NCBI RefSeq assembly: GCF_003033885.1
Contig: NZ_CP024081.1
Coordinates: 1,643,980 to 1,707,979 of the forward strand
Direction of reading: 5' to 3'
Length of the DNA: 64,000 nt
Source of the DNA: Pseudomonas rhizophila
GTDB taxonomy: Bacteria; Pseudomonadota; Gammaproteobacteria; Pseudomonadales; Pseudomonadaceae
The notes under the pieces were generated by a model, which had not been told where the DNA came from, did not search any database, and worked only from the letters and a program-made list of their open reading frames with translations. How positions within the stretch are numbered: position 1 is the stretch's first letter; each line of letters starts with the position of its first letter. Positions 41,735 to 49,213 of the stretch are shown here, in pieces. A program made the translations under genes and the position numbers.

Positions 41735-42325
41735 ATGAACGAACGCCCCCGCAGCACGGCCATCCACGAAGCCGGCCACGCCTTGGCTTTTTGGTGGAAC
41801 GGCCAGCCTATAAAACGCGTCACCGTACGCACCCGGGCTGAAGCCCGCGCGGGACCGATGTTCGACCTGCTCGGTCACCCGCAACACGCCGAAGGGTTAG
41901 TGGAGGCCGATTACCTCGTCCTGCGCCCGGCCTTCACCGCCCGGGGAATTGCTGAATATTTGCCATCGATGGTCGACTTTATTGAACGCGACCTGATCCA
42001 TTGCTTTTCAGGGCCTGTGGCCGAAGCGATCTACCGACATCGCCAATCCGACCGGCTGTTCCGAAGCAGTGGCCGCGCAGACCTCGTCCGGGGGCATGAA
42101 CTGATCAGCCTGCTGCCCCCACGCCTGTTGCTCGACGCCGAATCCCGAGCCATCGCCCGTAGCAGTTGCCTTGTGCATCGTTACTGGTTTGCCGTCCGCG
42201 CGGTGGCGGACCTTTTGCAGGAGCAGGGGGCGATCGAGGGAGAGACCGTCACCGCACTGCTGCACGAGATTACTGGGGAGGCGCCGGTGCGGTTGGGGAA
42301 TGAGGTGAGGAGTCTTGATGCTTGA
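41735..42325 (+). CDS. Stand-alone M41-like (FtsH-type) metalloprotease domain
   Basis: A 196-residue protein with the zinc motif HEAGH (residues 12-16) at its N-terminus and a probable third ligand in GRADLVRGHEL, mirroring the HEAGH ... NDLERA arrangement of the FtsH protease domain. There is no AAA+ ATPase and no membrane helix. Proteins of this kind are annotated in pseudomonads as M41-family peptidases or FtsH-like, but their substrates are unknown. The protease activity is inferred from motif conservation only. A ribosome site (GGGAGAGGA) precedes the ATG. Confidence 0.75.
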   Translation: MNERPRSTAIHEAGHALAFWWNGQPIKRVTVRTRAEARAGPMFDLLGHPQHAEGLVEADYLVLRPAFTARGIAEYLPSMVDFIERDLIHCFSGPVAEAIYRHRQSDRLFRSSGRADLVRGHELISLLPPRLLLDAESRAIARSSCLVHRYWFAVRAVADLLQEQGAIEGETVTALLHEITGEAPVRLGNEVRSLDA

Positions 42326-42442
42326 GTTGTAGCGGATGATGTAAAAGCTTGGTGATGCCGGGGTTTGTGGGGGAAGCGTTGGCTGTGGCAAGCGGCAACC
42401 GAGCGGCTTACCATGCCAAGCAGAGGCCAAAGGAGCGAACTC

Positions 42443-43471
42443 ATGCAAACGCTCAAAGTTGCAATCGCCGGATTCGGCGGCGTCGGACGTGCCACAGCCG
42501 ACCTGCTCCTGTCCCGACACGAGCGCTATCGCCAGGTTTACGGCGTGGACGTTAGCCTGGTCGCGGTGTGCGGATCACGTGCAGGCCTGGCTGACGCGAA
42601 CGGCCTGCACCCGCATCAGTTGAATGCACTGCAGGCGGGTCTTTCAGGGCCGGATTTCGTGATGGCGAGCGGCGCAGACGTTCTTATCGAGGCAGGGCCG
42701 AGCGATTTTCGCAGCGGCGAGCCGGGTCTTGCCTACCTTCGTACGGCGCTGTCGGCCGGTCTGGACTGCATCGTTATATCGAAGGGCGCTCTGGTCCACA
42801 GCGGGCGACAATTGCGCGAACTCGCGCAGGCCTCGGGGGCGATGCTCAAACTCAGTGGTGCAGCCGCTGCCGCCCTGCCGACACTCGATCTTCTCGACCA
42901 TAGCCTGGCCGGCTGCAAGGTGCTCGCCCTCGAGGGCATCCTCAACGCCACGACCAACTACCTGCTTGACGCCATGAGCACACAGGGCCTCAGCTTCGAT
43001 GCGGCGTTGCGTGAAGCGCAGGCAGGAGGGTTCGCCGAAGCTGACCCGCGCAACGACACGGAAGGCTGGGATACCGCGTGCAAGCTCCTGCTACTGGCCA
43101 ACTTCGGTCTTGGTGCCGATCTGACGATGGACGACCTGGTGGTCGAAGGTATTCAGTCGGTCACGGCAGAGCGCATCGAGGCGTGGCGCGAGAGGGGGCT
43201 CGTTCCCAAGCTGATCGCCAGCCTCACCTGCGCAGACGGTGTTATCCGCGCCAGCGTCGGCATCAAGGCCTATCCGCTGTCCGACCCGTTCGCCCACGTC
43301 AGCGCAAAGAGCAAAGCGATCCGTATCAGCAGCGACGCAATGGGCGAGACGCTGGCAATCGGCTGTGGCGCTGAGCCGATCGCCACCGCAGCGGCCGCGC
43401 TGAAGGACCTCGAACACATCCTCATGGCCAGGACTGCTCGGTACTCATCTCTTTCGCAACCCCCATCCTGA
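42443..43471 (+). CDS. Homoserine dehydrogenase family protein lacking the ACT domain
   Basis: A 342-residue dehydrogenase with an N-terminal Rossmann motif (VAIAGFGGVGRATADLL) and the homoserine dehydrogenase signature (ILNATTNYLLDAM; FAEADPRNDTEGWDTACKLL). It lacks the C-terminal ACT feedback domain of the usual threonine-pathway enzyme (about 430 residues), so it is likely a second, unregulated paralogue or acts on a related substrate. The start MQTLKVAIAG follows AAAGGAGCG; 26 upstream residues are rejected. Confidence 0.85.
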   Translation: MQTLKVAIAGFGGVGRATADLLLSRHERYRQVYGVDVSLVAVCGSRAGLADANGLHPHQLNALQAGLSGPDFVMASGADVLIEAGPSDFRSGEPGLAYLRTALSAGLDCIVISKGALVHSGRQLRELAQASGAMLKLSGAAAAALPTLDLLDHSLAGCKVLALEGILNATTNYLLDAMSTQGLSFDAALREAQAGGFAEADPRNDTEGWDTACKLLLLANFGLGADLTMDDLVVEGIQSVTAERIEAWRERGLVPKLIASLTCADGVIRASVGIKAYPLSDPFAHVSAKSKAIRISSDAMGETLAIGCGAEPIATAAAALKDLEHILMARTARYSSLSQPPS

Positions 43472-43872
43472 CCCTGCGTACCTTGCCACTGTGCCGCAAT
43501 CAGGCCTTCTCCCATGGGCCAAACGTACTCGGTCTGCAGTTTTTCATCCCGAAGTCCGTGGCGCACGATTCGAGCACTGGTTACTGGGGCATGCGAGTGG
43601 GCTGGCCACGTCAGGCATGGACCCTGTCAAGAAGGGCCCGTAGAAACCAACGGCCCTAAAGCCACACATTCACCGCATAAATGTTCCAGAACCGTAAGCC
43701 TGTCCAATTCGCAGGCATCCGCTCTGGAGATAGTACCCATGGCTTTCAGCAAGATTGAGGGACTGAGGGCCTACTAAAAATTGGCCTATCTACGACATCG
43801 CCATGACTGCAGCACTGCGTTTACGCCATGGCGATCATCAGCATTCACGCGCGAACACACCAGGTGATTGAA
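43472..43872. other. Gene-free stretch
   Basis: 401 bp with no supported gene. It holds a 12-codon open frame (MAFSKIEGLRAY, from 43740) that looks like the start of something broken, but is too short to assign. The rest probably contains the promoter of the hydrolase operon that follows. Confidence 0.5.
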
Positions 43873-44559
43873 ATGACCAATCCAAAACTCGAAGTGCTGA
43901 CACCAAGCAATTGCCAAGTGATCTTCATCGATCAACAGCCGCAAATGGCATTTGGGGTACAAAGCATTGATCGGCAGACATTGAAGAACAACACCGTGGG
44001 CCTAGCCAAGGCCGCGAAGATTTTCTCTATTCCAACCATCATCACCACGGTCGAAACAGAAAGCTTTTCGGGTCATACCTATCCGGAATTACTGGCCGTT
44101 TTTCCTGAGGCACCGATCCTTGAGCGTACCTCGATGAACTCCTGGGACGACCAGAAAGTACGCGATGCGCTGAAAAAGAATGGCCGTAACAAGGTGATCG
44201 TCTCTGGCTTGTGGACCGAAGTCTGCAATACGACTTTCGCACTGTCCGCGATGCATGATGCCGGCTATGAAATTTATATGGTGGCCGATGCCTCTGGCGG
44301 TACCAGCCAAGCTGCGCACGATTACTCCATGCAACGCATGATTCAGGCTGGAGTTGTCCCGGTGACCTGGCAGCAAGTTCTGCTGGAGTGGCAGCGTGAC
44401 TGGAAGAACCGCGATACCTACGACGCCGTTATGGCATTGGTCAAAGAGCACTCTGGCGCATATGGCATGGGCGTCGACTACGCCTACACCATGGTGCACA
44501 AGGCTCCTGAGCGGGTAACACACGGGCCGACGCTGGAGCCTGTTGCGGCGAAGATCTGA
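43873..44559 (+). CDS. Isochorismatase-fold cysteine hydrolase (YcaC-like)
   Basis: A 228-residue cysteine hydrolase with the triad pattern of the family: Asp in VIFIDQQPQM, Lys in ALKKNGRNKVIV and Cys in SGLWTEVCNTT. It is closest in appearance to E. coli YcaC, an octameric hydrolase of unknown substrate. The chosen start MTNPKLEVLT leaves out 15 unlikely upstream residues. It is followed, 131 bases on, by an exported amidohydrolase and an MFS transporter; such trios recur in pseudomonads, suggesting processing of an amide-type compound. Confidence 0.87.
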   Translation: MTNPKLEVLTPSNCQVIFIDQQPQMAFGVQSIDRQTLKNNTVGLAKAAKIFSIPTIITTVETESFSGHTYPELLAVFPEAPILERTSMNSWDDQKVRDALKKNGRNKVIVSGLWTEVCNTTFALSAMHDAGYEIYMVADASGGTSQAAHDYSMQRMIQAGVVPVTWQQVLLEWQRDWKNRDTYDAVMALVKEHSGAYGMGVDYAYTMVHKAPERVTHGPTLEPVAAKI

Positions 44560-44690
44560 CCTCTGTCGGGTCGGCACTATAGGTCGACCCGACTTCAAAT
44601 CGGTTCGGGTCTACCCGCCGTAACGGAGCTGGCTGGATTCGAGTGATCGCCAGGCGCCTGGCTCAACCCACAACGCCACGAGGAATGATC

Positions 44691-46670
44691 ATGAGTGAAG
44701 ATCTGTCAGACAAAGGCCGTCGCCGGTTTCTCGCTACCAGCTCCGTTCTCGGAGCAGCGGGAGCACTCTGGTCTGCCCTGCCTTTTGCCGGCTCCGCCGG
44801 CAGCTCTTTCGCCAACCCTGCGGGAGGTTCCATGGAAGCCGATCTGATTCTTTACAACGGCCGTCTGCACACCGTGGATCGTGAAAAGCCGCAAGCAACA
44901 GCTGTGGCCATTAAGGACGGAAAGTTCATCGCCGTGGGCAGCGACGCAGAGGCCATGGCGGTCCGCGGAGATGCGACCCAGGTTGTCGACTTGCAAAAGC
45001 GTACGGTGATCCCAGGTCTCAATGACTCGCACCTGCACCTGATCCGTGGTGGCCTGAATTACAACCTGGAACTGCGCTGGGAGGGTGTTCCATCTCTCGC
45101 TGACGCGTTGCGGATGCTCAAGGATCAGGCTGATCGCACGCCTGCTCCGCAATGGGTTCGGGTCGTGGGGGGCTGGAATGAATTCCAGTTTGCCGAGCGT
45201 CGCCTGCCTACCCTGGACGAATTGAACAAGGCCGCACCAGATACGCCGGTATTCGTTCTGCACCTTTATGACCGCGCCCTCCTGAATCGGGCGGCACTGC
45301 GCGTTGTCGGCTATACCCGCGATACGCCTAATCCGCCGGGCGGAGAGATTGTCCGCGACAGCAATGGCGAACCCACCGGCATGCTGGTAGCCAAACCCAA
45401 CGCGATGATTCTCTATTCGACCCTGGCCAAGGGGCCAAAGCTGCCGCTGGAATACCAGGTCAACTCGACACGCCAGTTTATGCGCGAACTCAACCGCCTT
45501 GGCGTGACCAGTGCCATCGATGCTGGTGGTGGTTTTCAGAACTATCCGGACGACTATGAAGTGGTCCGCGAGCTGGCCAAGCACAACCAGTTGAGCGTGC
45601 GCATCGCCTACAACCTGTTCACCCAGAAACCCAAGGAAGAGCTGACCGACTTCAAGAACTGGAGCGCCATGGTCAAGCCTGGCGATGGCGATAACTTCTT
45701 CCGGCACAACGGTGCCGGTGAAATGCTGGTGTTCTCTGCCGCAGACTTCGAAGACTTCCTCGAACCTCGGCCAGACCTTGCGCCGACTATGGAGCAGGAC
45801 CTGGAACCCGTGGTCCGTCACTTGGTCGAGCAGCGCTGGCCGTTCCGGCTGCACGCGACCTACGACGAATCCATTTCGCGAATGCTCGATGTGTTCGAGC
45901 GAGTCAATCGCGACATTCCGTTCAATGGCCTGCCATGGTTCTTCGATCACGCTGAAACCATCAGTCCGAAGAACATCGAGCGGGTACGCGCCCTTGGCGG
46001 TGGCATTGCCATTCAGGACCGCATGGCCTTCCAAGGCGAGTATTTCGTCGACCGTTATGGCAGCAAGGCCGCTGAACAGACCCCGCCAATTCAACGCATG
46101 CTGGCTGAAGGTGTACCAGTCGGTGCAGGGACTGATGCAACTCGCGTCTCCAGCTACAATCCCTGGACCTCGCTTTATTGGCTGGTCAGCGGCCGAACCG
46201 TTGGAGGGCTGGAGCTGTACCCCAACGGCCTTTCGCGTGACACCGCCCTGCAGCTCTTTACCCATGGCAGTGCCTGGTTTTCGTCAGAGCAAGGCAAGAA
46301 GGGCCAGATCAAGGTCGGGCAACTGGCTGACCTCACGGCCCTGTCGGCGGACTTCTTCAGTGTCGAGGAAGAGGCGATCAAGTGGATCGAGTCGGTGCTG
46401 ACCGTCGTCGACGGCAAAGTGGTCTACGGCGCCGCGGAATTCGACCAGCTGTCGCCGCCGAGCCTGCCGGTCATGCCGGACTGGTCACCGGTTGCCAAGG
46501 TCCCCGGCCACTGGCGTCCCGCTTCACCGCTGCTGACTCAGGTGCATCAATGCTCAGGCCCTTGCGCGGTGCATGCGCATAGCCATGACAAGGTGCGTCG
46601 GTCATCCGTACCCGTCAGTAACTACCAAGGTTTCTGGGGTGCCTTCGGCTGCTCCTGTTTCGCTTTCTGA
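44691..46670 (+). CDS. Tat-exported amidohydrolase family 3 (YtcJ/AepA-like)
   Basis: A 659-residue metal-dependent hydrolase with a twin-arginine signal (GRRRFLATSSVLGAAG, then a hydrophobic segment), so it is probably folded in the cytosol and moved to the periplasm. The amidohydrolase-3 core shows LYNGRLHTVDREKPQA, VIPGLNDSHLHLIRGG (first metal His pair), WFFDHAETISP and GTDATRVSSYNPW. Homologues carry the historical label exoenzyme regulatory protein AepA. The real substrate is unknown. A GAGGAA ribosome site precedes the ATG. It ends 2 bases before the MFS gene. Confidence 0.87.
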   Translation: MSEDLSDKGRRRFLATSSVLGAAGALWSALPFAGSAGSSFANPAGGSMEADLILYNGRLHTVDREKPQATAVAIKDGKFIAVGSDAEAMAVRGDATQVVDLQKRTVIPGLNDSHLHLIRGGLNYNLELRWEGVPSLADALRMLKDQADRTPAPQWVRVVGGWNEFQFAERRLPTLDELNKAAPDTPVFVLHLYDRALLNRAALRVVGYTRDTPNPPGGEIVRDSNGEPTGMLVAKPNAMILYSTLAKGPKLPLEYQVNSTRQFMRELNRLGVTSAIDAGGGFQNYPDDYEVVRELAKHNQLSVRIAYNLFTQKPKEELTDFKNWSAMVKPGDGDNFFRHNGAGEMLVFSAADFEDFLEPRPDLAPTMEQDLEPVVRHLVEQRWPFRLHATYDESISRMLDVFERVNRDIPFNGLPWFFDHAETISPKNIERVRALGGGIAIQDRMAFQGEYFVDRYGSKAAEQTPPIQRMLAEGVPVGAGTDATRVSSYNPWTSLYWLVSGRTVGGLELYPNGLSRDTALQLFTHGSAWFSSEQGKKGQIKVGQLADLTALSADFFSVEEEAIKWIESVLTVVDGKVVYGAAEFDQLSPPSLPVMPDWSPVAKVPGHWRPASPLLTQVHQCSGPCAVHAHSHDKVRRSSVPVSNYQGFWGAFGCSCFAF

Positions 46671-46672
46671 AC

Positions 46673-48271
46673 ATGGACACGACTATCGAAAAGCGCTCCC
46701 CCTGGAGCGCGCTGCGCCATAGCACTTTCCGCTGGCTATGGCTGGCCAGCATTGCCTCCAACATCGGCACTTGGATGCACGAAGTAGGGGCCGGCTGGTT
46801 GATGACGACGCTTTCAGCCAGCCCCATGCACGTTGCCTTGGTGCAGGTTGCAGGCTCCGCGCCGATGTTCTTTCTTGCTCTTCCAGCGGGAGCCATGGCC
46901 GACATCGTCGACAAGCGTCGCTACCTGCTTATGGTGCAAGTGTGGATGGCCGCGGTGGCGATGCTCCTGGCTCTGCTCACGCTAAACGGCATGATGACCG
47001 TCGCGCTGCTGCTCCTCCTGACCCTGAGCATGGGCGTGGGGACTGCACTGATGATGCCGGCCTGGTCAGCTTTGACGCCCGAACTGGTCGACAAGCGCGA
47101 CCTCGGTTCGGCCATCGCCCTGTCCAGCCTTGGCATCAACGTCGCCCGGGCCATCGGACCGGCAATTGCCGGGGTACTGGTCAGCCTCACCGGCCCCTGG
47201 GCCACCTTCGCGCTGAACGCCGTATCGTTCCTCGCGGTGATGGCGGTGCTGTATACCTGGAAACGCGAGCAGACACCCGCGTTGTTCCCGGCGGAACGGC
47301 TGCTCGGTGCCATGCGCGCAGGCTGGCGCTACAGCCGCAGCTCCCAGCCGTTGCAAGCGGTGCTGGTGCGGTCGGCGGCGTTCTTCGTCGGTGCCAGTGC
47401 CGGCATGTCGCTGCTGCCGCTGATCGTACGCGCTGAACTGAACGGCAGCGCCAGCGATTTCGGTCTGCTGCTCGGCAGTGTCGGCGTCGGTGCAGTGCTC
47501 GGCGCTACTTTACTGCCGCGCATCCGTGATGCGGTGAACCCCGATCACCTGGTGGCCGGCTCCAGCCTGCTCTACGCCCTGGTGCTTTGCGCGCTGGCCG
47601 GGGTGCGCAACCTGTACTGGCTGATACCGGTGATGATGATCAGTGGCGCGGCCTGGATCGCCGTGTTGTCGAGCCTGCAAATGGCAGCACAGACTTCCGT
47701 ACCCAACTGGGTGCGGGCGCGGGCACTGTCGGTATACATCCTGGTGTTCTTCGGCAGCATGGCGGCCGGCGGCGCGCTGTGGGGCTTCGTCGCCAGCCAC
47801 CTGTCGATCAGCCTCACCCTGCTGATCGCAGGCGGGGTTCTGCTGGTGGGCATCGTACTGACCCTGCACTTCCATTTGCCGGTCACCGAGACCGAAGACC
47901 TGGCCCCGTCCCTGCACTGGCCTGCACCGATCCTTGCCGATGACCAGGACCAGGAACGCGGTCCAGTGATGATCACCCTTGAGTATCAAGTCGACCCGTC
48001 GCAGGCAGAACAGTTTCGCCTTGCCATGCAGGATGTACGCAGCATGCGAATGCGCAATGGTGCCTTTTCCTGGGGGCTGGTCCAGGACAGTGAGCATTCG
48101 CAACGTTGGCTGGAGTTTTTCTTTGATGAGTCCTGGCTTGAACATCTGCGCCACCACGGCCGGGTAACCCGTGCCGAACAACGCATCGAGGCTGCGGCTC
48201 GCCAGTTCCAAGCGGTCGGGGTCGCCATACGCATTCATCACTACCTGACCCCCACTAAGTCCCACACCTGA
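46673..48271 (+). CDS. MFS transporter fused to a C-terminal monooxygenase-like (ABM) domain
   Basis: A 532-residue protein. Residues of about 1-405 form an MFS_3-type carrier (12 segments; FRWLWLASIASNIGTWMHEV, then LALPAGAMADIVDKRRYL) resembling enterobactin exporter EntS. After a linker, residues of about 430-520 are soluble and resemble an antibiotic-biosynthesis-monooxygenase fold (MITLEYQVDPSQAEQFRLAM ... GAFSWGLVQDSEHSQRWLEF). The start lies 2 bases after the amidohydrolase stop, so translation is coupled. It may export the product of the operon. Fusions of this type exist in databases, but the purpose of the extra domain is not known. Confidence 0.85.
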   Translation: MDTTIEKRSPWSALRHSTFRWLWLASIASNIGTWMHEVGAGWLMTTLSASPMHVALVQVAGSAPMFFLALPAGAMADIVDKRRYLLMVQVWMAAVAMLLALLTLNGMMTVALLLLLTLSMGVGTALMMPAWSALTPELVDKRDLGSAIALSSLGINVARAIGPAIAGVLVSLTGPWATFALNAVSFLAVMAVLYTWKREQTPALFPAERLLGAMRAGWRYSRSSQPLQAVLVRSAAFFVGASAGMSLLPLIVRAELNGSASDFGLLLGSVGVGAVLGATLLPRIRDAVNPDHLVAGSSLLYALVLCALAGVRNLYWLIPVMMISGAAWIAVLSSLQMAAQTSVPNWVRARALSVYILVFFGSMAAGGALWGFVASHLSISLTLLIAGGVLLVGIVLTLHFHLPVTETEDLAPSLHWPAPILADDQDQERGPVMITLEYQVDPSQAEQFRLAMQDVRSMRMRNGAFSWGLVQDSEHSQRWLEFFFDESWLEHLRHHGRVTRAEQRIEAAARQFQAVGVAIRIHHYLTPTKSHT

Positions 48272-48295
48272 GCGCATTCACAAAGGAGTCAACGC

Positions 48296-48415
48296 ATGAA
48301 CCGCAATGACATGCGCAAGGTGGATCTCAATCTGCTGATTCTTATTGAGGCGTTGATGCACGAGCGCAATCTCACTCGCGCCTCGGAAAAACGCTTCTTA
48401 TGGGATCAGGGATGA
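48296..48415 (+). pseudogene. Truncated LysR-family regulator (N-terminal remnant)
   Basis: A good ribosome site (AAAGGAG) and ATG open a 39-residue frame reading MNRNDMRKVDLNLLILIEAL, then MHERNLTRASEKRFLWDQG. This is the start of the LysR helix-turn-helix (usually MRKVDLNLL...EALMHERNLTRAAEKLFLGQPA). It stops where the second helix should begin, and the rest (about 260 residues) is missing. The next gene starts inside its last codons, marking a deletion or insertion junction near 48395-48412. The lost regulator probably once controlled the adjacent hydrolase operon. Confidence 0.85.
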
Positions 48416-49194
48416 ATACAACCGTGCTATTCATACATGGCGAATGGCTGTCTGCCGCCGCCTGGGATAATTTCTCCAGTCGCTATCGGGCATGCGGCTA
48501 CACCTGTATCGCGCCACCTTGGCCCTTATCGGAGGGGCCGCCAGAGAGGCTGCGCAGCGCGCCACATACCGATTTCCCACGGCTTGGGATCAGACAAATT
48601 ATTGAGCACTATGCAGCGCTGATTCGGCGCATGCCTCAGCCGCCCTTGCTGATTGGCCACTCGCTGGGCGGTCTGCTCGTTCAGATGCTGTTGGATCGTG
48701 GTCTTGGCTGTGCCGGCATTGCGATTGCAGCGATACCCCCTCGCGGGGTAATACCGCGCTTGAGCGTTCTCTCCAGGGCGATACCCATGCGCATGGCTTG
48801 GGGCAGTTGGAAGCGAGTCATGTATTTTCCGCTACCAGAATTTACCCAACAATTTACCCAGGCTATGGCGATCCAGGATATTGCGCTGCTATATGCAAAC
48901 CATATCGTGCCAGCACCGGGGCGGATTTTCTTTGAAGCGGCTTTCGGTATTGGCACCTATGTCGATTTTGCCAATGACCGCAGAGCACCGCTGCTGTTGA
49001 TCGCCGCCGAGAACGATCACAGCGTACGGCCATGCGTGGTGACGTCGAACTATCGGCACTACAACCGCTCTGCGGCCAGCACCTCGCTCAAGTGCTTTGC
49101 CGGGTACAGCCATTGGCTCATCACCGAACCAGGTTGGGAGCAAGTAGCTGACTACACAATTGAATGGGCGCAAACTCAGCTGGGTCGTTTTTGA
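48412..49194 (+). CDS. Alpha/beta hydrolase
   Basis: A 260-residue alpha/beta-fold hydrolase with nucleophile elbow GHSLGG (about residue 83-88), an acid residue in AENDHSV and the catalytic His in GYSHWLI. The N-terminal VLFIHGEW holds the oxyanion HG. The substrate is unknown. The start MNTTVLF overlaps the LysR remnant by 4 bases (ATGA); a start 4 codons earlier is also possible. Codon use looks less GC-rich than the core genes, fitting acquired DNA. It overlaps the sensor kinase frame downstream. Confidence 0.85.
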   Translation: MNTTVLFIHGEWLSAAAWDNFSSRYRACGYTCIAPPWPLSEGPPERLRSAPHTDFPRLGIRQIIEHYAALIRRMPQPPLLIGHSLGGLLVQMLLDRGLGCAGIAIAAIPPRGVIPRLSVLSRAIPMRMAWGSWKRVMYFPLPEFTQQFTQAMAIQDIALLYANHIVPAPGRIFFEAAFGIGTYVDFANDRRAPLLLIAAENDHSVRPCVVTSNYRHYNRSAASTSLKCFAGYSHWLITEPGWEQVADYTIEWAQTQLGRF

Positions 49195-49213
49195 TTTTTT
49201 TCAGGTTCGCGCG

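Noticed and set aside
43740..43778. 12-codon frame MAFSKIEGLRAY
   Set aside because: Possibly the broken start of a lost gene, but too short to identify.
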